64,000 nucleotides of DNA from Trematomus loennbergii (lineage: Eukaryota > Chordata > Actinopteri > Perciformes > Nototheniidae), in contig JAAOOA010000027.1 of the NCBI GenBank assembly GCA_012861695.1, positions 422,001 through 486,000 of the forward strand, read 5' to 3'. The notes under the pieces were generated by a model that had not been told where the DNA came from, ran no database searches, and worked only from the letters and a program-made list of their open reading frames with translations. Of this stretch, positions 42,418 through 53,285 are shown piece by piece. Positions within the stretch are counted from its first letter, which is position 1; every line of letters starts with the position of its first letter. Position numbers and translations under genes: made by a program.

Positions 42418-43302
42418 GTACGCAGAGGTTTTAGTGAATCCCTTTTTCAGTATTAGATATACAGTATTAAAGCGACCATAAAAGGGACACTGCAGCGTTC
42501 TAGATCTGCAGTTCTTTAAAGCGGGCAGAATCACGAGACTCAGAATACGAATTGAATGATAAAAAAAATGAAGAAGAGGCCACATTCTGGTCCCACAAAA
42601 TCCTACATTTCCGGTGATCCGACATCCTAACTTCAAGGTTGAAGCACACAAACCTAAATGTATCATCTCCAATCAGAAGTCCTTCATTTGTCCCACAGCA
42701 GGGACATGTACAATGTTACAGCAAAGGGACAATGCAGACAAAGGCCAAAACAAGATTAGATGAGTAACATATAAGGTAGAGAGGCAAACAATAAAGAAAA
42801 AGAAAATAATGACATATCCATGGAAACAAAACAGCCTTCTAAAAGTAGTAACATATGTAGCAGCTCAGATTGGAGTGCGACTCGGTTGTTTGCTTGAGTT
42901 TTCTGCTCATAACTGACATTCTGTCAGTTTGCAAGTTGTTATTAGTCCACCGCCCCAATGAGACATAACTTGGTTATTAGAAGGTACTCAGGTGATGAGG
43001 AAGGTGAGTTTGGTGTTGTAGTTAACCAAGTGTGCAGTAGCCTACAGAATAACATGATGGGTCTCTTTAATGAACCCAGTACTGAAGTTATCATACCTTG
43101 CAATTAAATTAAAAGTATTTTTTGACATTATTTCGTAAAGATTTTGTGGCCAGAGTTTGAATAGGGACAAGAATTGTAATTGTTGCTGTCTGATTCATTC
43201 GGAGGCTTCTGTTGTGTTAGATAGTTAGGATTATGCATACCTTGTAATGAGTAAACACATTATAAAATGATCTGATCCTTTGTCTTCTCTTCTACCCTGC
43301 AG
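42418..43302 (+). other. kcnc3: kcnc3 intron 2 (885 bp)
   Basis: Starts GTACGC and ends TCTACCCTGCAG. It interrupts the S1-S2 loop between E225 and I226. No mobile element or microsatellite of note is visible inside. Confidence 0.88.
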
Positions 43303-44164
43303 ATAGTGTATGAGGTCGTCACAGATGGCTGGCTGACATACGTGGAGGGCATCTGCGTCATGTGGTTCACCCTTGAGGTAATGGCGCGAGTCGTCTTCTG
43401 CCCTGACAAGGCGGAGTTCTTCCGCAGCGCCCTTAACATCATTGACTTTGTGGCCATCGTGCCCTTCTACCTGGAGGTGGCGCTGAGCGGCCTCTCTTCC
43501 AAAACAGCCAAAGACGTGCTGAGCTTCCTGCGCGTGGTGCGCTTTGTCCGTATCCTGCGTATCTTCAAGCTGACCCGCCACTTTGTTGGTTTGCGGGTTC
43601 TGGGCCACACTCTGCGGGCGAGCACCAACGAGTTCCTGCTGCTAATTATCTTCCTGGCGCTGGGCGTCCTCATCTTTGCAACCATGATCTACTATGCCGA
43701 AAGAATTGGCGCCGATCCAGCCGATCCGACGGCAGCGGCCCACACCGCCTTCAAGAACATCCCCATCGGGTTCTGGTGGGCTGTGGTGACCATGACCACG
43801 CTGGGCTACGGGGACATGTACCCTGAGACCTGGTCTGGAATGCTGGTGGGGGCCCTCTGCGCCTTGGCCGGTGTGCTGACCATCGCCATGCCTGTGCCTG
43901 TCATCGTCAACAACTTCGGCATGTACTACTCCCTGGCCATGGCCAAGCAGAAGCTCCCCAAGAAGAGGAACAAACACATCCCTCGAGCGCCCCAGCCCGG
44001 CAGCCCCAACTACTGCAAGCCAGATGCCCTTGCCATGGCAACCGCCTCGCCGCACAGGCTGATGGGAAATGTGATCGGGCCGGGCATGGTGGGATCCGGC
44101 AGCATGATGGGAACTGGAGACTGCCCATTGGCACAGGAGGAGATCATTGAGATCAACAGGGCAG
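43303..44164 (+). CDS. kcnc3: Kv3.3-like potassium channel, coding exon 3 (S2-S6 and pore)
   Basis: Encodes residues 226-512 plus one base of codon 513. S2 lies at about 236-257 (F247, E250), S3 at 268-285 with D273, and S4 at 299-317 with [17 protein letters not shown], giving arginines 302, 305, 308 and 311 and K314. S5 spans about 335-355, the selectivity filter TTLGYGD 390-396, and S6 405-431 with the gating hinge PVPVIVNN. These show an intact K+-selective voltage-gated channel core. After S6, [18 protein letters not shown] and [14 protein letters not shown] match the Kv3.3 proximal C-terminus. A methionine- and glycine-rich linker (about 470-497) replaces the long proline-rich mammalian stretch. 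The donor is GGTGAGTG. If the intron were retained the protein would end two codons later at TGA 44170. Several voltage-sensor residues differ from the near-invariant Kv3 sequence (see findings). Confidence 0.96.
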
Positions 44165-45282
44165 GTGAGTGATTGATCAGAACTGAGATCATGCCTGGAT
44201 GTTGCGTGTGGATGTGAGTGTAAAAGAGCAGAGCTTGTGAAGCTTTTCAAAAGGAAAAGCAGCCGTTAAAGTACCAGAGGTAAATGTCATGTATCCAAAT
44301 GTAAAGGCCTAGCAACTAATCATTTTAAACAATAATTGAGTTAATTCATTGCTACAAACCTAAGCTTTGCTTGTGACAAAGCACATCTGTGCACATTGTT
44401 CACCTCCAGTACACCTCTGTTACCCTCAGGTGTCTCCCTTTAGGTAATAGTATCAAACCTTGTAAAAGGTGATGTGTTTTTACATTAATTCATTTCTTGT
44501 CTAGTCTATACATTGTCAAACATTTTTACAAAATTACCATTGTATAGATTTTATAGAGCTGGCAGCCCATAGGTGGACTATGCTGCCTAGTGCGCAGGTT
44601 GGTATCTGGATTGCAGAACTGTCAGACCATGTCCTTCCTTCAGTCTCCCCCATTTCAAATGGTTATCAATCAATAAAGACACTCTCAGACCCCAAAAGTA
44701 TCTCAAATAGAATAAAATAAATGGTTAATGGTTTGCTAAATCCCAAAGTTCCCTACAGAGCATAGGAGGGACATCACTATGTAACACTTGGTCTTCTATT
44801 GGCCTTGGTGGAGAAAGGATTTATTATTTTTAATTTTTTTACTTTTCTGCTTCCCAAAATCTGAAGTTAATCACTGGAGTGGCCTTAACAAAATAAAAGT
44901 ATAAAGCTGTCCAAGATTCTCACTTTCTCATCAAACTGATGGTGAGAGGTCAGATCTGAAGCGCTGGATTGATGGGAGTAGGGTGCATCTAATAGGTGTT
45001 GAAGCTGTAAATAACTTGCTGATGTCCTCGTTCTTCCTAGAGAGGAGTACACTAAAATAGATTTTAATTTACGAAAAGCTGCAAAAGAAGGGTATTACTT
45101 TATCTCTACAAATCCATCTCCCCTCACAGTCGGAGGGCTGTACCACCAGGGCCGCCATGTCCAGATAATCCAGGATTGGGTCGTTATAGATACACTGTAT
45201 GTTGTGCCTGTCGAGACATTGATCCGGGTCATCACATCTCTGCTGTTTTAATTCACATGTCCATCATCTGCACGGATACACC

Positions 45283-45548
<266 letters not shown>

Positions 45549-46249
45549 ACTTAGTTACACATGCATTGTTGCATATCATGTGTTCCTTCATTTTGGTTCT
45601 GCACCTCTTTATAAATTGCCACAACATTTTTTATTTATATAATTGCACCCATTACTGCTACAAAATATTTTTTAAATCTTCTTTCCAATGTTAATTTGTA
45701 TGAGTAAGGGAAATAGAGGCTCATTGGAAAACCGGCATTTTACAATGTCACTATCTTTTTTTTGTTGGAGTCCAATATTACATTTGTTCAATAAAAGAAT
45801 GGTGCAAATAATATCCTTTTATTTAATTAAATTCAACAAGCAAATTATGTTGTATTTTAGCAATACTATAAAAGCAGCAGCAAGACAGAAACGAGCAACT
45901 TTATTAAATGTATATACTGTATCCCAAGTAAAATCCTTATTGTGATGTGCAATGTTATCACTTATGTTCTTCATATCGTGCACACTTGTATGAGAGGCCG
46001 TCTAGCTCACAACTCATTCTTGGTCTTACAAACAATATCAGAATATCACACATACACCATTAACTCTTTTATACATATTGCTAAACACTTTTACACTCAC
46101 AATCATACTCTCTTTCACACACTTTTGTCTGGGCCATAAATCAAACTTACTTACATACCAAACTGTACTTTCTTAGAAACACTATTATTCCCACTTACAG
46201 ACAACATCATACTACAATATAATACTCTAGTAGTGTATGCAAGATAGAA

Positions 46250-46602
46250 AACTTTGTGTGTGAGAGAGAATGATAGTGTATGTGAGAGAGGGATTGTAGT
46301 ATGTATGAGGGTATAGTAATGTGTGTGTGAGAGAGAATGATAGTGTATGTGAGAGAGGGATTGTAGTATGTATGAGGGTATAGTAGTGTGTGTGAGAGAG
46401 AATGATAGTGTATGTGAGAGAGGAATTGTAGTATGTATGAGGGTATAGTAGTGTAGAGAGAATGATAGTGTATGTGAGAGAGGAATTGTAGTATGTATGA
46501 GGGTATAGTAGTGTGTGTGAGAGAGAACGATAGTGTATGTGAGAGAGGAATTGTAGTATGTATAAGGGTATAGTAGTGTGTGTGAGAGAGAATGATAGTG
46601 TA
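46250..46602. repeat. 65-bp minisatellite
   Basis: Five to six head-to-tail copies of a 65-bp unit, containing GATAGTGTATGTGAGAGAGG and GTAGTATGTATGAGGGTATAG. They form part of the left arm of the foldback element. The minus strand stays open (46207-46677) only because the unit length allows it. Confidence 0.9.
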
Positions 46603-47430
46603 CAGTGTTTCCCCTACCATTGTCTTGGAGGGGCGCTGCGCCCCGCCAACGGAGCCCCGCGCCCCCCTGAAATTCAAGGTGTTTAAAAAAAAAAAATTAT
46701 AATTCTTTTATTTAATATATATAGCACCAAATTGCAACTAATCTATATCTACTGTCACTTTTCACATTGAACATGTGCTCTCTTATTAAATAAACTAAAC
46801 ACTTTAATTTTAAGTTGTGAGTTTAGTGTTTTTGACCCTAAGAAACACTGATGCATTAATCTATAACAATAATCCACAGCTCCTCTTTCTGCTCCAGAGG
46901 ATTTAAAAAATATATATCCCAATGCTTTTATTTTAAAGTTGGCCTGTCTATTTTTTTGTGTTCTCCTTATAAGAGTTTTTGTTTATTATTAGAGGTAAAC
47001 AGTTTTCTATAATGTAATAAATAATAAATGCAAAAAAACTGTAGTTTTTGTCTATGATGTAACAATATATACAACTTTATAAGCTATCAAGCTATCAAAT
47101 ATGTTTTGTGGCTCCAGACAAAAACAATTGGTGGAAAAGGGGGCAAAATGGCTCTTTTGGTCAAAAGGTTGCAGACCCCTGGGTTAGACGATAGGAGCTG
47201 ATTGTTGGACTATTCGACTGCAACCCTTGTGTTTTTGAGAGCTTATGACAGTTTATGTGAGAGGACATTGTACTGATTGTGAGAGAGCATACTTTAAAAG
47301 GAAGTCAGGTTGATCCAACAGGAAGCCAGTTTAAATATTCATTCCTTGACTGGTTTACAGCCTTGAAAACAAAGCCTGAAGCTGCTCAGAGCACTGCTAG
47401 CTACGTTTGAGCTGCAATAAGAACTTTTGG

Positions 47431-47760
47431 TAACACTTTATATTAAGGTACACAAATTCACCATCAACTAGTTGATAATTAACATGCATATTAACAGTAT
47501 ATTGGCTATTTATTAGTCATTATAAAACACTTATTAATGCCTTATTCTACATGACCAGATTCTACAAGTAATAGGCCATTAGTTGAGAGATTTTCCTCAA
47601 TAACCCTCTAATTAGTGCTTATTTATTGCAAGTAAGGAAGTTGTTGTACATGAGTTTTGGTCTTAATATGCTCTGCTCAATATGGGCCCAATAAGACAGT
47701 AGTACCTAATTTTGAGTTATTTAGACTTAATTAACACTTATAGTTTCATGTCTTGTTACA
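47431..47760. repeat. interspersed repeat fragment
   Basis: TAACACTTTATATTAAGGTA and a run of short ATTAACATG/TTAGTCATTATA motifs are typical of a common fish DNA repeat, by memory. The element ends are not clear. Confidence 0.4.
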
Positions 47761-50324
47761 TAAGAATACAAATATTCTATCTGTGATCATACTGTGTGAC
47801 CTGCTTGTATGTACTTACACAACAGGTGTACTGTTCTCTCTATGTGTTGTACTGTCTCAGTGTGAACATAGATTAAACAGCCAGCCAAACTCTTTTGAGA
47901 GCCAGGGAATGAGCAGCCATGCTCCTTTATTGAATTATTTGCAGTCTACTGACATTCAAACGGAGTGAAACTATACAAAAAGAAGATACAAGGCACTTAA
48001 TGATCTCATATATGCAAGTGTAACATACACAGATTAACACATAAGACTGCTAAGTTTAAACAAGGTAAATATAGCTAATGCTTGCTGTGCAATAAGCATG
48101 TATACAGGGTAGTATGGCTAACGCTAGTGTGTATGCTAGCGTGAATGCTAACGCATTTTAACGCAGTTTAAACATCTCCAAATGTCATCACATAAACACA
48201 ATACATGTTACTAATCCTTACAGTGTAAGTGTAAGGCTTACACTTACACTTACAGTCATTGCTTTCTGACGGACTTGACCCTTTTTCTTCAGGTTGCATA
48301 GGGAACATTAGTAGTAGTCTACTGCCATTGTGGGCGGTGTCCGTCAGACAAAAACGTAGAGCCAATCAGGAACTGAGAATTTAGTCCAACTTCCTTTTCA
48401 ATCAAACTCACTTCCTTTTCAATCATACTTCTCACACACATAACTATTCTTATGCACACACCCTATCATTCTGTTTTATACACATACCTATAGTCATTCA
48501 CATTAACTATTATTACCTCTTATATAAGCTATTATTCGGCCTTTCATTCACTGCTATTCTGTTTTACATATATGACTATTGTTATTAACATGAAATACTA
48601 TTCCCTCTTACATAGGTTATTATTCTGTCTTACATACATTGTTTACCGATTACACACATACTACTATCCTCTTTCACATACACTATTATAATGTTCTATT
48701 AGATTATAGTTGTTTGTGAAAGACGATAGTGGTGTGTGTACGAGAGTATGATGGTGCGTTTAAGAGATGTTGTTTTTTGTGTGTGAGAGAGAATAGTTAT
48801 TTATGTATGATAGTAAATGAAGGAAGGAATGACAGTACGTTAAAGACGGTATGATACTGTGTGTGAAAGAATCTGGTGGTGTACATGTGAGATTCTGATA
48901 TTGTTTATAAGACCAAGTATGAGTTGTGAGCTAGACGGCCTCTCATACACTTGTGCTGTGTCTCAAGTCACATACTTCTGTACTTACATTTGTTGTTTTG
49001 AGTGCATAAGTGATTCCCAATGGCGACCAATGGCAAAATGCAGTATAAGTACCGTTAAGAGCTCTCATAACAGTCAAAAAAGTTGAGCATGGAACGTTGC
49101 ACACCTCTTAATTTGCATTCACATATGCACAAAGTTAATATTATTCATCAGATAACAGCTGTATCTAGCATCGCAAGCTAGCAGAGGAGGTTACAATAGA
49201 AACGGAAACATCACTGGCTTTTCAAGGCTCTGCACCAAACCTCATGGTGAACAAAGAGCAAATCTTGAGAATGCAGCATAACTGTCAATGATCGCCATCT
49301 TTGCTACGTAACAGAAGTCACGCGACCAGCCATGATTGCGATTGCTCCGGTAAACACAGTGCTCTAAAAGTTTTTTTTTGTAATACTTAATTACAATACC
49401 ACTATACCTGAGTTTAAAATAAGCCACCATAGGGTTGATTGAGCAGTCTGTAATGATTTGGTAGCAGGAAAGATAGTTGCTAGCTAGCTAACAGCGGTGA
49501 TCATCACTTTTGGTGAGGGCAAAGCAGATGTGAGCGATTTGAGACAACACTATGGGGTAAAAAAAAGACCAGAAAAATTGCACTGTATTAAACAAAAGTG
49601 TCCGAAATAAAACACTGATTTAGAATCTATTGAGTTTTTCTAAATAAAACACAGGAACAATGGCACAACTAAAAACGATCTGCTGTTCTGCTGTGATCTC
49701 AGCATTGACAACACGCTAACCTCCGCTCCTGGGGCGAAGTAAATCGTGTACATGCAGATCAACTTTTATGAGCGTGCCGTTGACATCAAGTATTGGACGT
49801 GATGAATCCTGACAGTATGACTTGGCTTGTCCAAATCTGTTCATGTGAACTGTCTAAAATAATGCTCTGGTATCCCCATATTTAATCCCTCCTCTCTGTG
49901 ACAGCCGTCTTGTCACTTCGCCTTCCAGAGTCGCCGTTCAGAGCTAAACACTTTTGATTTCTGACGTAGTCTGACAACACATCTTTTTCCGGAATAACCC
50001 AACCCTAAGTGTGGTTACCAGTTTACTGTGTGCAGAAGTGTGTGTCCTCTGTGTGTGTGTGTCCGCCCCTCTGGCCTGTATCTGTAACTTTTGAGCAGTA
50101 AATCAGATCAGGTTTGACAGCTGTGTTGAACGCTGCTTCCCCCGTAGCAATCGCCCGTGTGTGTGTGTGCATACAATATTTTTTCTCGCACTCCTTTGTT
50201 TATTGTCTCCCGTTCGGTGCTGTTAAATCGTGTGTGTGATTCTGTGAAGTGTGTGTGTGTCTACAGCCTGCTCTGCTGCAGTGTGTTGGTCATGTGATCA
50301 GGATAGCTATCACCAGGCTCTAAC

Positions 50325-50958
50325 GTCCCCTTGCCTCCCCCTTTTTCCCTCTCTCTTCTATCTCCTCTTTACCCTCTTTTTTTTCACACCATAATTTTTC
50401 TTCTCCCCGTTTCTCTTTCATCCCGTTTTTCTGCATTTTTTTCTCCCCTCCAAATCCTTTCTCCCTGTCCTCCTCCGAGTTCCTCCTCACCCCCTCTGCT
50501 CTTATCTCCCTTTTCCATTTTATTGCTTCTATGCTCTCCACCTTACCTTCCCTTTTTCGCTCAATGACTCCACCCCCTACTTACTCTTCTCCTTTCTCCC
50601 TACAATAAATCTTCTCTCCTCTACCTTCCCCCTCCATTTACACATTCTTCTGTCTTTTTTTACTTTGATGTTATCCGTTCTTCTTCCTCATTTTACATAA
50701 ATTCTGATTTTCTGTACCCTCTCCTCTCTATTTTTCCTATCTCTTCTCCTCTCTTCTACCTCCCATGTCTCCTTTCTTCTTCTCCTGTTTTCCTATTCTT
50801 TCCTCTTGCCAATTCTCCGTTACCATTTCACCATGACTTTCCCGTTATCTGTCCCTTCACCATTTCCCTGCTTCTCTTCTGTCACCTCTCTTTCCTCCCT
50901 CTTTGTTTTCACCCCCTCTACCTTCTACCCCCCCCATGTCTCTATCCCCTTCTCCCAG
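50325..50958 (+). promoter_or_regulatory. 630-bp pyrimidine tract before exon 4
   Basis: From about 50325 up to the acceptor at 50958 the + strand is overwhelmingly C and T, with stretches of CTCCTCTT, CCCCTTTT and CTTCTCC. This is far longer than a normal 3' splice-site tract. It could recruit polypyrimidine-binding proteins or form triplex DNA. Confidence 0.6.
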
Positions 50959-51168
50959 ATTCCAAGCAGAATGGCGAGGCGGCAGCTAACGCAGCGCTGG
51001 CCAACGAGGACTGCCCCACCATCGACCAGGTCCTCGGGGACGAGCGCAGCCCGGCCACGGGGGGGCTCGGCTCCACCACCAGCCGCGAGCGCTACCCCCA
51101 CGACCGGGCCTGCTTCCTGCTGAGTGCCGGGGAGTTCCAGCGCACCACGGACGGGAACGTTCGGAAAG
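50959..51168 (+). CDS. kcnc3: Kv3.3-like potassium channel, coding exon 4 (C-terminus)
   Basis: Completes D513 and encodes residues 514-582 plus one base (phase 1 in and out). [20 protein letters not shown] and TIDQ match the cytoplasmic C-terminal region shared by Kv3.1 and Kv3.3. [18 protein letters not shown] and DGNVRK fit Kv3.3 best. Serines and threonines in the [12 protein letters not shown] linker are possible phosphorylation sites. The acceptor is preceded by an unusually long pyrimidine tract. The donor GGTAGGAAG is weaker than the others. Reading on without splicing gives a 43-codon glycine-rich tail with a stop at 51297-51299, so an alternative C-terminus by intron retention is possible. 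Confidence 0.92.
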
Positions 51169-53169
51169 GTAGGAAGGTGGAGGGGGGGAGAAGGAGGCCT
51201 GAGGGAGGAGGAGAAGGAGGAGGAGCCGGGGGAGAGGGCGGGGGGGTGGGGTGGTACCTGAGTGACAGCAGTGGGCTGTCCCTCGATGCATGGTCCTGAT
51301 CCACATGTGCTGCAAAAACACGTCCCATACAGACAGGTGGACAAAATAATAGGAACACCTAACAATATAAAGTTATTCATGGTGTGTGAATACCTTTATG
51401 TGTGAGTGTGTGCGTTTGTGTGTGTGAGAGTGTCTGTGCAACAGAATGTGTTTCATATAAGGCACACAAAAAAGCACAAACATAACAGAAACAAATAAAA
51501 GTTGAAAAAATGAAATAACTTAACATGGAGAGTTCTCTCCATTGGCACACAACATAATAATACACAATTATTGGCAATGGTATTTAATCCAAGTATTATT
51601 TTATTCACAACTTCTTACTACAGCTGTAGTGGAAGAAGCCCCCTTCATGCATTTATCCTGCGTGTGTACTGCGTGTGTACTGTGTGTGTACTGTGTGTGT
51701 ACTGCGTGTGTACTGCGTCTGTACTGCGTCTGTACTGCAGAGGCTGCTGCAACACTGATGTTGAAGTGACTGGATGTACCATACTGTAACACAATAGTGT
51801 TTAGAACGTTTTTGGGTGGTCCAATAATGCAATATGCAGATGATTCCTTCCTGAGGTGGGTCCACAGTCACTCAGCAGCACTAACTGAAGGGTTTCATTG
51901 GTCTTCTGTGGATGCTGTGTTCTATGTTCATCATAGCCGATACATACTTACATGGAGCTAAACAGTTTCATTTGAAAACACTGTCCATTAAAATGAATAT
52001 AGTGTTACCTGTACAATTTACTATCAACAAATCCCATGAAAAGACCGAAGAAGACTAGCATTGGTTATTTTTTCTAATTCATGAAATGACATGTAAACCT
52101 GACATCAGCTGGCCTCATGAACTGTGGCTTCTGTCCGTCAGAAACATGTGATGATGTTATTAGCACAGGCGAGGGGAATGTATGGGTAACAATCTGCAAA
52201 GAGGATGAAATATACTGCCACATTGATTCAAAGACTTTTCTTGTGTTGCTATAAGTGCAATAAATGTATTTAATTGTAATGCCATGAAAACAGCAGCATT
52301 AGATTGCAAACTGTCATCCAGAGGTCAAAAGATGTAGAATAAAAGAACACTGAATGAGTGTGCAGGTTTATTATTGTTTTTGAGATAATTATTCCTCAGC
52401 ACAGGCAACAATGTATGGATTGCTCTCTGGCATATTGGAAATCCATGACCTGCTAAACGAATTCATTACATTAGCCTCAACCTGATCATTTGTATGTTAG
52501 CATGCTTATATAAGCATTTAGCTCAAAGCCAGGAAAATAGGGACTTGATGTACTTTTAAGAATACTTTAAAATCAAATCCACTAATTTCTTCTTCTGGTA
52601 TTTTCATGGGATTTTGATGAATGATAAGAAAAAAACGCCAGTCATGCACTTTCTTGAACTTTCCTGCCACGTTGGATTTCTGTTCCGGATGTTTTGAAAT
52701 GAAACTCTTCATGTGAACTGTTCAGTATTTTTGAATCTGATGTGGCAGAACAGCCAGATCAGATGAGTGTCATTCTGTTCTCGTCACATCGGCTTCTCCA
52801 CTGTTCTGCTCTGTCTGTCATCCATCCACACTCACTGCATGCTTTATTTTTCTCACTTTTCCATGCTGTATTCATTAACTCTCCTTCTTTATCTCTCCAT
52901 CCCATATGCTATTCTTTCCCCCCACCTTCTCCATTGATTATAATGTTTTTCCCTCATCTTCCATTCATTTGTCCTCTCTATGTTCCTGCATTATCTTGCC
53001 TATTGCCTCCTTGACCTGATAACACTACAATAATTAATTTGGCTTTCAAACATAACCTGGCCCTTCCCCCTTTAATACCCTATACACTCCCCAAATGCTA
53101 CTTCCCCTGATTCACACACACAAACGCACTGCAAAATGTGCACACTCACACACACCAACACACACACAG
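51169..53169 (+). other. kcnc3: kcnc3 intron 4 (2.0 kb)
   Basis: Begins GTAGGA inside a G-rich block (51181-51250) that could form G-quadruplexes, and ends in a CA-rich run CCAACACACACACAG at 53169. The 3' splice site therefore has almost no uridine tract. Confidence 0.85.
51656..51738. repeat. 10-bp minisatellite
   Basis: About eight copies of a CTGCGTGTGTA-like decamer, varying at two positions (GCGTGTGTAC, GTGTGTGTAC, GCGTCTGTAC). Confidence 0.9.
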
Positions 53170-53285
53170 ATGGCTCAGGGTCCAGCAGTGTGACCTCCTC
53201 CCAGGAAGAGGGGTGGTTCAAGCCGGAGGGGCCCCTGCTGCAGCCGGAGCTCAGCGTACACTCCGGCTCCTGGATCACAGCGTAG
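53170..53285 (+). CDS. kcnc3: Kv3.3-like potassium channel, coding exon 5 (C-terminal tail and stop)
   Basis: Completes codon 583 and ends with TAG at 53283-53285, giving a 620-residue protein. The tail GWFKPEGPLLQPELSVHSGS followed by WITA aligns by eye with the mammalian Kv3.3-specific tail, which has a tryptophan-x-lysine-proline motif and ends in WISP. That tail is known to bind HAX-1 and nucleate cortical actin, so this exon is the strongest evidence for kcnc3 rather than another Kv3 gene. The start of the exon encodes a serine-rich stretch (GSGSSSVTSS). Ten bases after the stop there is AACACACAG|GTAACA, a possible donor, so the 3' untranslated region may be split. Confidence 0.88.

Larger units (their letters stand above)
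45984..48956. mobile_element. 3-kb foldback-type element
   Basis: TGTATGAGAGGCCGTCTAGC and the following CTCACAACTCAT...CTTGGTCTTA, AACAATATCAGAAT at 45988-46055 recur as the reverse complement at 48880-48953. The inverted arms continue inwards for several hundred bases as diverged ACTATCATTCTCTCTCACAC-like units. No transposase was recognised. Other repeats have inserted inside, including a hAT-like terminus CAGTGTTTCCCCTACCATT at 46604 and GGTTGCAGACCCCTG at 47168. Confidence 0.65.

Noticed and set aside
43642..44250. 202-codon minus-strand open frame
   Set aside because: It is the antisense shadow of GC-rich channel exon 3, with no recognisable domain.
46207..46677. 156-codon minus-strand frame rich in HT, YTL and SHT
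   Set aside because: Translation of the 65-bp minisatellite and not a gene.
50925..51380. 151-codon minus-strand open frame and nested frames
   Set aside because: Antisense of exon 4 and the G-rich start of intron 4; low-complexity proline and serine.
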